Positions 24,942 through 36,866 of a DNA stretch of 64,000 nucleotides are shown piece by piece. The stretch's first letter is position 1. Every line of letters starts with the position of its first letter. Source of the DNA: Ziziphus jujuba (taxonomy: Eukaryota; Streptophyta; Magnoliopsida; Rosales; Rhamnaceae); NCBI RefSeq assembly GCF_031755915.1, contig NC_083384.1:23701001-23765000 (forward strand), given 5' to 3'. The notes beneath the pieces are model-generated. The model saw only the letters and a program-made list of their open reading frames with translations. It made no database searches and was not told the origin of the DNA. The translations under genes were made by a program, and so were the position numbers.

Positions 24942-27900
24942 AATGGCTTCTTCACTTTTTTCAGTACCTTCAGCTCCTATGTTTGATGGCCAAAACTATA
25001 TGGTTTAGGCAATCAAATTAAAAGCCTATCTTCAAGATTATGACCTTTAGGAGCTGGTTGAAGTTGATTATGAAGCAGAACCATTAAATCTGGGAGCTAC
25101 TATAAACCAAATTAAGCTCCATAGTGAAGAAAATGTAAGACCTTACAAAACTCTCATGGCAATACAAGTTGCTGTAACATATGAGATTTTTACAAGGATT
25201 ATGACTTGTACAAAACATAGAGAAGCTTAGGAAAGGCTTCAAGAAGAGTTTCAAAGAAGCACAAGCACAAAACAAATGTAGTTATGAAATCGTGAAGGGG
25301 TTCACCAACAAAGTCATGAAGATTGTGAACCAAACTCGACTATAAGGTGAGAACTTTCCAGATCAAAAGATTGTTAAAAAGATCCTCATATGTCTTCCAG
25401 AGAAATATGAAGCAAATATTTCAACTTTGGAAGAAACAAAAGATCTTTCATAGATCTCAATTGCTGAATTGATTAATGCCTTACAACCACATAATAAAAA
25501 GGAGTCTTCGACTTCAAGGTGAATCTAGCTTGAGTGACCTTGCAGCAAACAACAAAAGCAAATCAATCTACCAAGCAAATCATTTTCAAAGGAAAAACTG
25601 AGGCAAGGATACCACCAAAAAAAAAAGGAACAAGATGACCTATGGTCCCTACATAATATGCAAGAAGCAAAGACACATGGCCAAGCTATGCTAGTGAGAC
25701 CGAATGCTCAATGCAAAATTTGCAAGCAATTTGGTCACATGGAGAAAGTTTGCAGGAAAAGGAGCCAGAAGCAAGAGGCAAGAGAAGCTCAAGAACCTGA
25801 ATAATCAAATGATGAGCATGAACACACCTTCACAGCAACATGTAACCTTGCAAGCACAACTAAAGATTCTTGGATCTTAGGTAGCGGTTGTACTAATCAC
25901 ATGTGCAACAACCGTGACCTGTTTGTGAGGTTCAATCCAAGAATTGCAACAAAAATCAAGGTAGTAAATGGACAAATGATGGAGGCATAAGGAAAAGGAG
26001 ATTTGGTGATTAAAACACCAAAAGGTACAATGCTAATTACAAATGTTTTGTATGTACCAAACCTGTCCAAGAATTTGTTACGTATGCCACAACTCATGAA
26101 GAAATGATACACTTTGAAATTCTTAAATACAAGTTGCAAAAAACCTAAGGATGGAAAAGTTGTATTACATGTCCATTTGAAGGATAAGAGCCTTGTGATT
26201 TATTTTAGTTAACAAAATCAATTAGCCATGAGTACCAAGGTCCAAGAATAATTGGAGTTATGGCATAGAAGGCTCGGTCACAACAACTATGCCACCATAA
26301 AGCAAATGCAAACTCAAAAAATTGTTGAGAATTTACCACAAATCCAAGAAGTTGAAGCCGTATGCCAAACTTGTCAACTTGGCAAGCTCAAAAGACAACT
26401 ATTTCCTTTGACAACTATTGGCAAAGCAAAAGAAATGCTACAGTTAGTGCACTCAGATTTGTGTGGACCGATGAGTGAAACAACTCATGCCGAGAGGAGA
26501 TATTTTGTCATCTTTATTAATGATTATTCAAGAAAATCTTGGATCTACTTCCTCAATCAAAAGTCAGAGGTAGTAGCCATGTTTGAAGAATTCAAAACAC
26601 TTGTGGAGAACCAAGCTCAAACAACCATTAAGTTCATCTAAACCGATAATGGTGGTGAGTACATTTCAAGTGCTTCCCAAGAAATTTGAAAAAAACTGGC
26701 ATCATACATCAACTTACAACTCCATACACACCATAACAAAATGGAGTTAGTGAAAGGAAGAATAGAATAATCATGGAAATGTCAAGATACTTACTGTTTG
26801 AGAAGAGCTTACCAAAGAAATTTTGGGTCGAAGCTGCCAACTCAAGTGTACACCTTCTAAACGGACTTCCAAGTAATGTAATTGAGTCCAAAACTCCAAA
26901 ATTATGGTATGTTTCAAACCTTCATTTGCTCATTTAAAAGTCTTTGGAAGTATTTGTTATATGCATGTACATGACACCAAAAGGTCCAACCTGGATAAAA
27001 AAGCAAATATTGGCATTCTTGTTGGCTATAGCTCAGTTTCAAAGGACAATAGGACATATGATGTGTCAAAGATGCAGGTCGTGATCTCAAGAGATGTTGT
27101 AGTATATGAGAACTCATATCTGAATTGGAAAGAGCATAAATTGGAAGCAAACACTTATATTCAATAAAAATTCCTTCAGGGGATCAAAGTGATCTTGTTG
27201 TTGTCAAAAATGATGAAAATGATGATCCGGCCAATGAAGACTATGTTGGAAAAAGAGGTACAAAAACAATTGCTGAACTTTATGAAAGAGTAAGCATGGA
27301 AACACCTAATCCAACAACATACAGTGAAGCTACACAACACAAAAAAGGGCAAGATGCAATGAAGGAAGAGTCTATATGATGGAAAAGAACAAAACATAGA
27401 GTTTGGCGTCGAGACCAAGTGATGGGCATGTTATGAGTGTTAAATGGGTTTTTTTAGATCTAAACTAAATTTTGATGGCTCCTTAAACAAACACAAAGTA
27501 AGACTGGTTACGAAAGGATATGTCTAACAATATGGAGTAGACTACATGAAGACCTTTGCACCGGTGGCAAGACACAAAATTGTTCGACTACTTCTAGCAT
27601 ATGCAGCCAATAATTCTTGAAGAATACACCATTTAGATGTGAAATCAGCCTTTTTAAATGGTATATCAAAAGAAGAAGTCTATGTTGAGCAACCTAAAGG
27701 CTTTGTCAAAGAAGGAGAGGAGGAGAAAAGAACAAAACATGGTGTCGAGACCAAGTGATGGGCATGTTATCAGTGTTAAATGGGTTTTTTTATATCTAAA
27801 CTAAACCTTGGCTCCTTAAACAAACATAAAGTAAACTGGTTGTGAAAGGATATGTCCAACAATATAGAATAGACTACATGGAGACCTTTGCACCGGTGGC

Positions 27901-29180
27901 AAGACACGAAACTGTTCAGCTACTTCTAGCATATGCAGCCAATAATTCTTGAAGAGTATACCATTTGGATGTGAAATCAGCCTTTTAAATGGTATATTAA
28001 AAGAAGAAGTCTATGTTGAGCAACCTGAAGACTTTGTCAAAGAAGGAGAGAAGGAGAAAGTGTACAAGCTTCATAAAGCTTTTACAAAATCAAACAAGCT
28101 CCAAGAGCTTGGTATACAAGAATTAATGATTTCCTTACTCATGAAGGTTTTTCAAAGAGTGACAACGAGCCTACCCTCTACATCAAAGCCAACTCACATG
28201 AAGATAAAATAATAATCTCTCTTTATTTTGATGATTATCTTATAACAGGTTGTAATACCGAAGCCATCCAAAAGTTCAAAGACAAAGTAAAGTAAACCTT
28301 TGAGATGTCTTATCTTGGCTTAATGAATTACTTCGTAGGTTTGGAGATCAAGCAAACAAATAAAGGTATATTTCTATTTTAGGAAAGATATGCTTTAAAT
28401 TTGCTTGATAAGTTTCAACTAGAAAATGCCAAGTTTGTTCAAACACCAATGATTCAAAATGCCAAGTTTGAACTCAATGATGGATGTGAAAAATAAACGG
28501 CTCGGTTTATAAAAGTTGGTAGGAAGGTTGCTTTATTTATGTGCATCAAGACTTGATATCATGTATGTTGTAAGTGTCTTATCAAGGTTCATGAGTGCTC
28601 CACTCAAAGCTATTATCAAGCTAGAAAGAGAATTTTAAGGTATGTAAAACGCATGACCAACTATGGAATCTTATACAAGCATGGCAAAATTTATGAGCTA
28701 GTTGGCTATTGTGATAGTGATTGGGCAGGCAGCTTAAAAGACATGAAAAGTACCTCTACCTACTTATTCATGTTTGATTGAGATCCATTTTCTTAGAGTT
28801 CACATAAGCAAAGAACCACAGCACAATCAAAAGCAGAAGCCGAATACATTTCAATGGAGGTAGCATCAAACCAAGCAATTTGGCTAAAGAAATTGCTTGA
28901 TAACTTAGGCTGCAAGCAAAGAAATGCAACCACCATTTATTGTGATACTATTTCAGCCATTGCCATTTCTAAAAATGTAGTACAACACAGAAGAACAAAA
29001 AACATCCCTGTGAAGTACCATAGCATTCGAGAGGCTAAAAGAAACAAGGAAACAAATTTGGTGCATAGCTCCACTCAAGATCAACTAGCGGAAATTCTTA
29101 CAAAGCCATTGCAGAAAGAAAGACTTCAAAAGCTTAGGAATCTACTACATATCAAGCCTAACATTGCAAAGGAGAAATGT
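24942..29180 (+). pseudogene. Ty1/copia gag-pol relic of element 2
   Basis: Gag begins with an ATG at 24942 (MASSLFSVPSAPMFDGQNYM) and hits a TAG in place of the usual Trp codon at about residue 21. The zinc knuckle CKICKQFGHMEKVC is near 25720-25760. A protease-like segment (SWILGSGCTNHMC) is near 25870-25910, where D-S-G has become G-S-G. GAG-pre-integrase and the integrase core occupy 26252-26700 (LWHRRLGH, HSDLCGPM, NDYSRKSW, TDNGGEY). RT starts near 27430 and its catalytic YFDD is at 28224-28235. RNase H runs about 28690-29180 (YCDSDWAGS, AQSKAEAEYIS, ILTKPL). The RT start is tandemly duplicated. Stops and frameshifts occur throughout. Confidence 0.9.
27383..28056 (+). repeat. Tandem duplication of about 340 bp in the RT of copia element 2
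   Basis: AAAAGAACAAAACAT at 27383 recurs at 27726. The units run in parallel (GACCAAGTGATGGGCATG, TTTGCACCGGTGGCAAGACA, CATATGCAGCCAATAATTC) to CTTTGTCAAAGAAGGAGAG at 27701 and 28032. The offset falls from 343 to 331 bp through small deletions in the second copy. Both units carry the N-terminal RT segment. Confidence 0.92.
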
Positions 29181-29686
29181 TAGAGAATCATGCCATTGTT
29201 AGCCATGAACATAAGTAAACCTGAGATCAAGGTGCCTTGGCCAAGGGGTTCTCTCTAACCTTGTTTTTTGTATTTTCTTTGTATTTTGTTCTAGCAAAAT
29301 CTTAAGTAATCTAGGCTAGTTAAGTTGGTGCACAAAGACACCAAAATGTTTTAATTAATGTGGATTAGCTAAATTAGGGTTAAGGAAACTTAAGCACCTT
29401 GATGACATTTAAGCACCTTAGTGATAAGGATGATAACTTGGGCAGCTGCTTGTTGACATGGAGCTTAACCATTCGGCTTACCTCTCCTTCAGTACATGTG
29501 AAGACATGTGGCATCATGCATGAGAATTACTTCAATATGAAGTACTCAATAAGCAGCAACGCTTATCAACATCTTATGAAGCATGTGATGAAATTGCCTT
29601 TACACATGTGCTTACTTCACCATAAAGAACTTGAAAAATATTGGTGCATAGGATCGGCCATGGTGTGCCTTCACACCACTTTTGTA

Positions 29687-29723
<37 letters not shown>

Positions 29724-29929
29724 AACATTTCAATGAATGAATGGAATTGAGTTTTGGAAAAATATCTTAGTTTTCCCTTTTGAAAACAACAGAAACACCA
29801 TACCGACCTTGCTGGAAAAATTTTCCAGCAACTTATTCGAAACCAAGCTGAGAACTTCTCTTCCAAAATCAATTTCCAACCACCTCAAAAACTTGTTCTC
29901 TTTAGATAAACCTAGCCCTCAGTCTTTCA
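29178..29929 (+). mobile_element. 3' LTR of copia element 2 (752 bp)
   Basis: Starts TGTTAGAGAATCAT and ends GTCTTTCA. It is longer than the 5' LTR through a short duplication of TTAAGCACCTT near 29405 and a longer (AT)n tract at about 29691-29718. Confidence 0.9.
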
Positions 29930-29934
29930 TTTAT
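29930..29934. repeat. Target-site duplication TTTAT (right copy)
   Basis: Matches 24150-24154. Confidence 0.85.
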
Positions 29935-30700
29935 CATTTCGAACAACATTCCCACAATTGTAATCTCTCTCACATCCGATAGAGATCCATCCCTATTAAT
30001 TTTGTATTCTCCTACTCTTGGAGGTTGCCAAACCTAGTGATCTATCTTTTCCTCCAATGCCATAAGTGATTGATTAGTTTCTTTAAACTCAAGGTGAAGC
30101 TACCACACTGTCGAGCAAAAGTTGATCAAGTTTTGTATGCACATTGTGCATGAAAGCATTCCCTTTATTCCCCAACATAGATAAGCAAACATATCTTTAT
30201 GGAAATTATATAACTTAATAAGAGTCACAAAACACAATTGCAAAAGACTGGTAATTTTTATTCTTAATTACCGAGTAAAACTTAACCTCTTTCCAATTTT
30301 TTCTTACATTAGAACAACGCAATAATGCATGTAATGAGTGTAATCTCCACCATGGCACATATCACAAACTTTGTTTTATATTCCTTCAGAATAATGTATC
30401 TGCATAAGGAATGACATAATTGCTTGCTCTGCAAAGGAAAATTTTAATCTCATTTGGTATTTGTAAATCCCACCAATTTCTTTCTTTTTCCTCACTTTGG
30501 CTTCCTAATCTCGCACTAATCTCATCCAAAAAGCAACTTAATAATTGGACTTGACTGTATAGTTTTTAGCTTCATTAAAATGCCATATAATTCTATCTAA
30601 TTAACAAATACCACATATTGGAATTCTATAAATAATTTTAGCTATGTTGTTGCTCAAAAGTTGTCATCCTCATCTCCATAGAAGTATGCTTATAATCTCT
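29935..30700 (-). pseudogene. L1-type LINE 3' pol fragment: zf-RVT and RNase H start
   Basis: On the minus strand from about 30640 down, DRIIWHFNEAKNYTVKSNY matches the 'D...W....G.Y.VKS.Y' segment after the LINE reverse transcriptase. Next comes WWDLQIPNEIKIFLCRA (about 30485-30430), the zf-RVT signature 'W.L..P.KIK.FLWRA'. Then, with frame shifts, LHALLRCSNVRKNWKEV (about 30340-30290). WQPPRVGEYKINRDGSL (about 30035-29985) is the start of RNase H, and VRNDKG at the copia junction completes the conserved G.VVRN..G turn. It is broken by stops and by copia element 2. The upstream RT is not in the window. Confidence 0.7.
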
Positions 30701-31374
30701 TCAAAATGGATCTAAAAAAAAGAAACAAACAACATTAGATTGACATTAGTTGAGTCAGTGGCATTCACCCTTTTGATGTTAAAGTCAAAGTTTTTTAAGA
30801 TAAAGTCCTTCTCCATTACAAGAACTCAAAAATGTTTTCCTTCCATGGAAGAAATCTTGCTGGTTTGTTGGTCTTAGAAAAGGAAGGAAGAAAGGAGTAA
30901 AAAAACATGAAAAAACGAAAAAGAGAGAGAATTTTCCAAAAGGTGGATGACATAAGATTGATGCATACCTACCCAATTGCATCTTATAGAATTTATACTT
31001 GTGATGAAGGGTGAGAATTTATTCTTACTAAACCTCATATCTTGGATGTTTGATAGTCATGGCTGCAAAATCCTAGATGCCCCATGTGAGACCAAATAGG
31101 CCCCAAGAATTATTTATTTGATCCTATTTTCAATAGGTGTTTACCTAACAATTTTACATAGGCTTCTGTTGCCCATTGGCTACTAGAATAAGAATGGATT
31201 TTGCTCATGGCATATAAAAATGTACCCAACAATTCCTCCCTAATTGATCCTATTGTATTTAGAATAAAATCAATTTCAAAATGGGATATATTTATCTTTT
31301 TAGAATTTTTTTTATTCTCTGAGGATTTTTGAGTAAAAATAGGAAGAATTTCAGTTTCACATTTAAACCAAGGT
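30701..31374. other. Unassigned DNA
   Basis: No gene or recognisable repeat. It could be more of the LINE, but I see no supporting motif. Confidence 0.35.
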
Positions 31375-31384
31375 ATTTTTATTC
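31375..31384. repeat. Target-site duplication ATTTTTATTC (left copy)
   Basis: Ten bases identical to 33585-33594, immediately outside the terminal inverted repeats of the element between them. Confidence 0.8.
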
Positions 31385-33584
31385 GGGTTAATTACACTGG
31401 ACACCTTTAAGATTTTTCTTAATTACAACCGGATACCTTCCATGTTTCCATAATTAGATTACACACTTTCGAGGTTTCCCTTAATTATAACTGGATACCT
31501 TTATGTTTCCATAATTACATTGCACACAGTCGAAGTTTTTTCCTTAATTACAAACGGGTACTTTTATATTTCCATAATTACATCCGCCTCTCTTCTGATA
31601 AAATTTCATCCATTGTACTCACTCTCTTATGTGGCAGTTAAAATTTTATTAATTGTCACTTATATATTAATTGAACGTGGATTTTAATTGATTTGAAAAA
31701 TAAAATTTTTTTAATTTGAAAAGGTTGAAGCCCAACGGATAGCAAGTACAAAAATAATAATCAATTTTTAACAGCACCCTCTGGAATTTTTAAAACATAA
31801 TTTTTAGGGTTAATTACACTGGGCACTCTTGAGATTTCCCTTAATTACAATCGGAGACCTTTAATATTTTTATAATTACATTGCACACCCTTGAGGTTTC
31901 CCTTAATTACAACCGGATACCTTTATATTTCCATAATTACATTGCACATCCTCGAGATTTTTCTCTTAATTACAACCGGGTACCTTCATATTTCCATAGT
32001 TACATCCGCCTCCCTTCTGACAAAACTTCATCCATAAAAATGTACTCTCTCTCTTATGTGACAGTTAAAATTTTATTAAATATCCATTGTATATATTAAT
32101 TAAACTTGGATTTTGATTGATTTGAAAAATAAAATTTTTTTAATTTGAAAAGATTGAAGCCAATCGGATAGTAAGTACAAGAATAACTAGCAATTTTTAA
32201 TGGTACCCTTTGAAATGTTTAAAACATCATTTTTATGTTTTCTAATTTTTGTTTTTTTTTTAAAATTTGTTTTCAAAACTTGTTTTTGAAAATGGATGTC
32301 CCAAATTTGGGTGGTCTTTTGGAGTTGTTCATGAAAAAATTTTAGGAAGTTAGCTAAATATGAAAAGATAAGACTGATATGTATTTTGCAATAAATGGAT
32401 GTGGGATTTTAGGACTAAGATCCTTAGTTATACATATATATAAAGTTTCTTTTCTATATGTAACTGTTAAATGTTACGCAGACTATCTATAACTATAGAA
32501 TTTTAAAAATGTTTCTTGCATTTTACGATATTTAATATGATATATAACCAATTCTACCAAGAAAAAAAGAAAATTAAGAAAAAAAATTAAGGAAAAGAAA
32601 CAGCTACAAACTAGAATCACCAGGAAATGCATAATTTATAAAAATATATAATATCACAAGGACAATCTAGTTATTCTTGTACTTACTATCCATTGAGCTT
32701 CAACCTTTTCAAATTAAAAAAATTTTATTTTTCAAATCAATCAAAATCCACATTTAATTAATATATACAAGGGACAATTAATAAAATTTTAACTGTCATA
32801 TAAGAGAGATAGTATATTTTTATGGATGAAGTTTTGTCAGAAGGGAGACAGATATAATTATGGAAATATGAAGGTACCCAGTTATAATTAAAGGAAAAAT
32901 ATCGAAAGTGTATAATGTAATTATGGAAACATAAAGGTATCCGATTATAATTAAGGAAAACATTGAGGGTGTGTAATGTAATTATAAAAACATTGAAGAT
33001 ATCCAGTTGTAATTAAGAGAAACCTCGAGGATGCCAAGTAATTAACCCTAATTTTTATGCCCCCCAATACACATATCGCCAGTTTGGCCATTCCTGTTTG
33101 GCCATTCATTTTCAAAAACAAGTTTTGAAAACAAATTTAAAAAAAAAATTAGAAAACATAAAAATTATGCTTTAAGCATTTCAGAGGGTGCCGTTAAAAA
33201 TTGATAGTTATTTTTGTACTTACTATCCGTTGGACTTCAAATTTTTCAAATTAAAAAAAAACTTTATTTTTCAAATCAATCAAAATCCACATTTAATTAA
33301 TATATAGAAGGGACAATTAATAAAATTTTAACTGCCACATAAGAGAGATAGTACAATGGATGAAATTTTGTCATAAGGGAGGTGGATGTAGTTATGAAAA
33401 CATGAAGATAGCCAGTTGTAATTAAGGAAAAAACCTCGAGAGTGTGTAATGTAATTATGGAAACATAAAAGTATCCGGTTGTAATTAAGGAAAACCTCGA
33501 GGGTGTGTAATGTAATTATGAAAACATGAAAGGTATCCGGTTGTAATTAAAGAAAATTTCGAGGGTGCCCGATGTAATTAACAC
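31385..33584. mobile_element. Non-autonomous Mutator-like (MULE/foldback) element, 2200 bp
   Basis: The left end reads GGGTTAATTACACTGG, and the right end, reverse-complemented, reads GTGTTAATTACATCGGG. Long inverted arms carry repeated phrases TTAATTACAACCGGATACC, TTTCCATAATTACATTGCACAC and CTCGAGGTTT. Each arm is itself doubled: a second GGGTTAATTACACTGG starts at 31807, and the mirror copy ends at about 33050. Exact 10-bp direct repeats flank it, which fits Mutator-like elements (8-11 bp). There is no transposase; the interior is non-coding. Confidence 0.8.
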
Positions 33585-33594
33585 ATTTTTATTC
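33585..33594. repeat. Target-site duplication ATTTTTATTC (right copy)
   Basis: Matches 31375-31384. Confidence 0.8.
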
Positions 33595-35757
33595 ACACTA
33601 TGAAATTTAATAATTACACTACACTTTTATTTTTTTTTAATATTTCAAAAATATCGTTCATTAAAAGGTTAGAATTGCAATAAAGCACATAATTAAAATA
33701 AAAATAAATTATTATGTTGTCAAGACCAACCCAATATTCTATATGGCACCTTAGACAAGCCTTGTCTTTTAAGGTTGGATTTGTCCAAAAATTCTCTGCA
33801 TAGAAAACACACTCTAATAAAGCACCACCTTATTCTTCTCATGTTATTACATAATTTTATACAAGGGCAATACTTTAATAACAAAATAACAACAGAAGCA
33901 ATCACAAATAAATAAATAAATAACAATAATCCAAGACATTAAAAATTAGAGCAAACTAAGAGTAAATACAAGGACCGAATTTAATACAAGTACAAGAAAT
34001 TATGAACAAAATATTACATGGAAAGAAAGGAAACGAAACACTCTTCTTGGAACACGACAGCGGACACAAGGCATCAATTTCATCCCGAAACCGTCAACAC
34101 CTACTAGCACCTAGGTCTAGGAGAACAGATTTAAAAACAGAAAAATTATGAGATGTTAATCATACCAATGAATGGCACCCAACCATGGAATTAACATATA
34201 ATATTGTAAAGCAGGGACAATTAATAAGAAATAAATAAGTGAATAAAATATAAATAAATCTTAAAAATTTTCTCTCAAAACCCTCATTATTTTGCTCAGT
34301 TGAAAAGTTCTCCATTTTAAAACTATTTTTACAAAACTCATAATTTTTGTATTCCCTAAATTCGAGAAAGTAAATAAAAATATAAATAATTGAAAATTAA
34401 AATAACATTGAAAATAATTTGATTAATAATGATTATATTTAGGACAAAATAAAATAAAGTAAAGTAAATCATAAATAACATTTATATAAGGAAAATTTAA
34501 TATATAAAAAAAGATAAAATTTACATGAATATATAAAATTATGATTGAATGAATGAATTAAATAATAAAAATAGTATAATGCGGTAAAATTAAATCCAAT
34601 AATTTAAATAATTTGCAAATTATCATTTTAAAGAATTTAAAATAAATAATTAAAATGTAATAAAATATATTTTAAAACATTTTTTGTTTTAAAAAAAAAA
34701 AACGTATTAGGAAAACAACTTGATGCACAATGCTATAAACCAAGTGGTGCCAAGCAGTACTTGACATCCCTAATACCATTCTGATGGGGAGGTTAAAAGG
34801 AGATACTTACAAATGGTCACCTTGGCATCCCAATGCGCCAATGCTAATAAACCTGCCATCCTACGGCTTAGGGGGAGCGACTGATGCTAACTTTGTAAAA
34901 TACTTGCCAACTTTCTTGCATGAAGCTTCTATAGAATGGCTAATCAATACCTGTCTACTAATCACAATTATATTACAGAATGGTGCATCTTAAACAAAGT
35001 AATTGGAAATATAATATTCACTAAAATTTTATAAATAATACAAGGTTTGTCAACAAATTTTTCTAAACCTACAAATTCTCAATTTTCCACACCAGATCTT
35101 AAAATCCATCAAATCTCATTAAAATCAATTATTTCGAGATAAGTACAATTTACACAAACTTATATACACGTAAATATATTTTTATGCAAATAAATTTAAT
35201 TAAAATATTTTCTTTAAAACCATAAAATCAATTTTTTATGCAACAATCATATTTAAACTACATAAATTGGCACAATATAATTAAATAATATTTTTTCTTA
35301 AATTTAAATTGATACAATATTTTCAAAAAATTAAATAACATAAATATATAATTATAACAATCCAAAAATAGATTTTGAAAATGGATCACTCACCTGAAAT
35401 ATAGATGCCTAAAATATCATCAAAACACAATACCGATTAAAATAATATTTTAATATGTTATAATATACACGATTTATCCTGGAGCTAACACAAACTTGTC
35501 AAAAATAGGCAAACTATATATCAAAATGAAACTCATGATACAAGGATTACAGATTGGGTCTCTCAATCTAGTGAGATTTGGATGAAATAGACTTTAGATT
35601 TGGGCTAAAGGAGGCCAAAATAGGTTGGAAAGGGTAATGGATACATTGGAAACTTATCGAAATCAAGGAAACTGATGAGCCGCTACTGTTGCCGGGAAAC
35701 ATTTTTTGTGCTAATGCATCCAGCGATCACCGATCATGAAACTTGGTGGGAAAGATG
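33595..35757. other. AT-rich, LTR-like non-coding DNA
   Basis: No coding region recognised. A less AT-rich patch at about 34770-34950 and the general texture suggest decayed Ty3/gypsy LTR sequence, but I found no pair of ends, primer site or partner copy. The short open frame at 34784-34993 matches no protein I know. Confidence 0.35.
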
Positions 35758-36850
35758 TGATGAGAGTCAGCCCTTACTCGCACAACCGACAACCCGCTAG
35801 GGTGTTAACCCGATACGGATGAAGACCTGCCCAATCACTAGAGCTCAAGCCAAGAGATTTAAGGACAACATGACTGCCTTTATACAGGGAGTAATTAATT
35901 CTCAAAAGGGCTTGACAATACCCAAAGATACAAAGCCCATTTTAAACATCCAAATGGTGGAGGCCGATACGGACCCAGGTAACTGGTTTCGTCCAAATAT
36001 TGACTCTAGGCGGCAAGAAATTGTTCCAAAACTTCATGGATTCAATGAATATTACTAAGAGATCAAGGAATCAAGCCAAGGTAGAATCAAAGTCAAACAA
36101 AAAAGGCTTGTGCGCATACGGGACAAGTTGGCCGGTTTTGTTGGATTTTGTTGCTGACTTTACTGTATTTTATAGAGTTGGCATTTTCTCTTTGAACCAA
36201 CCAAGGGCAATGTGTGGGACTCAATGATGATCCTATTTGGCATCCTAAAAGGCATATGGAAGTTGATTTGGAGCTTAAATTGGTCAAAGATAGCTTAGTT
36301 AGAAAGATAGTCAATTTGTTTCCTAATTTGATTTTGACTTTTCGTTTTAGGAAATTAGTCTTTTACTTGGTTTTATTTATTTATTTGCTGGACAAATCAA
36401 CTTAGGAAAGTTAATATTTTATTATTTCCATTGTAAATCAATTAATTTCTAATTCAAAATAAAGGAATTAATTAATCAAAATTAGAATAAGAAAGGAGAG
36501 AGAAAATTCGACCACATTAGGAATCTAACATGCTTAGCCGGTTTTGTCCTAGGTTTTTAGAGTTTTGTTGTTTTGTGACTCTAACCTATTTAATAATATT
36601 CAGAAATTAAGTTGTAAGAAAGAAGTCTCTTTATTCTCTTTGAACACCTAAGACACCATTAAAAGAGTGAGTGTTTTAGTTTTGACTTTTCAATAGGATA
36701 TCCATCACCTATTGTGGCGTCTTCATTATACCAAAGTTTCTAATCACAGGTTGGTTAGGAGTTAAGATTTTTCCATAAGAATTTGAACTTAATTGAGATC
36801 TGAGCTAATATAATACAGGTTTAGGCACGAGTGAACCTAGGTTTGTATCA
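35758..36850 (+). mobile_element. 5' LTR of Ty3/gypsy family A (1093 bp)
   Basis: Starts TGATGAGAGTCAG and ends GGTTTGTATCA, followed after two bases by a primer binding site, so this is a 5' LTR. It is colinear with the LTRs at 4318-5438 (minus) and 40540-41597. It contains a coding-like segment at 35819-36058 (ITRAQAKRFKDN, then KLHGFNEYY), similar to the C-terminal end of some Ty3/gypsy polyproteins. Confidence 0.88.
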
Positions 36851-36852
36851 TT

Positions 36853-36866
36853 TGGTATCATAGCCA
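36853..36866 (+). other. Primer binding site of family A element
   Basis: TGGTATCATAGCCA, two bases after the LTR. It is one base from the initiator-Met tRNA site TGGTATCAGAGCC(A). Confidence 0.88.

Larger units (their letters stand above)
24155..29929 (+). mobile_element. Ty1/copia element 2, structurally complete but coding-dead
   Basis: A 5775-bp element with two LTRs (24155-24866 and 29178-29929), a primer binding site at 24870-24882, gag-pol relic at 24942-29180 and a purine tract GCAAAGGAGAAA before the 3' LTR. It is flanked by perfect TTTAT target duplications. It is inserted into the RNase H part of a minus-strand LINE. In the first 55 bases the two LTRs differ at about six positions, so the insertion is old. 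Confidence 0.92.

Noticed and set aside
31881..32099. Open frame with repeated LNYNR.P.YFH
   Set aside because: It is the translation of the sub-repeats in the Mutator-like element arm.
34784..34993. Open frame starting MGRLKGDTYKW
   Set aside because: No family recognised; sits in LTR-like non-coding DNA.
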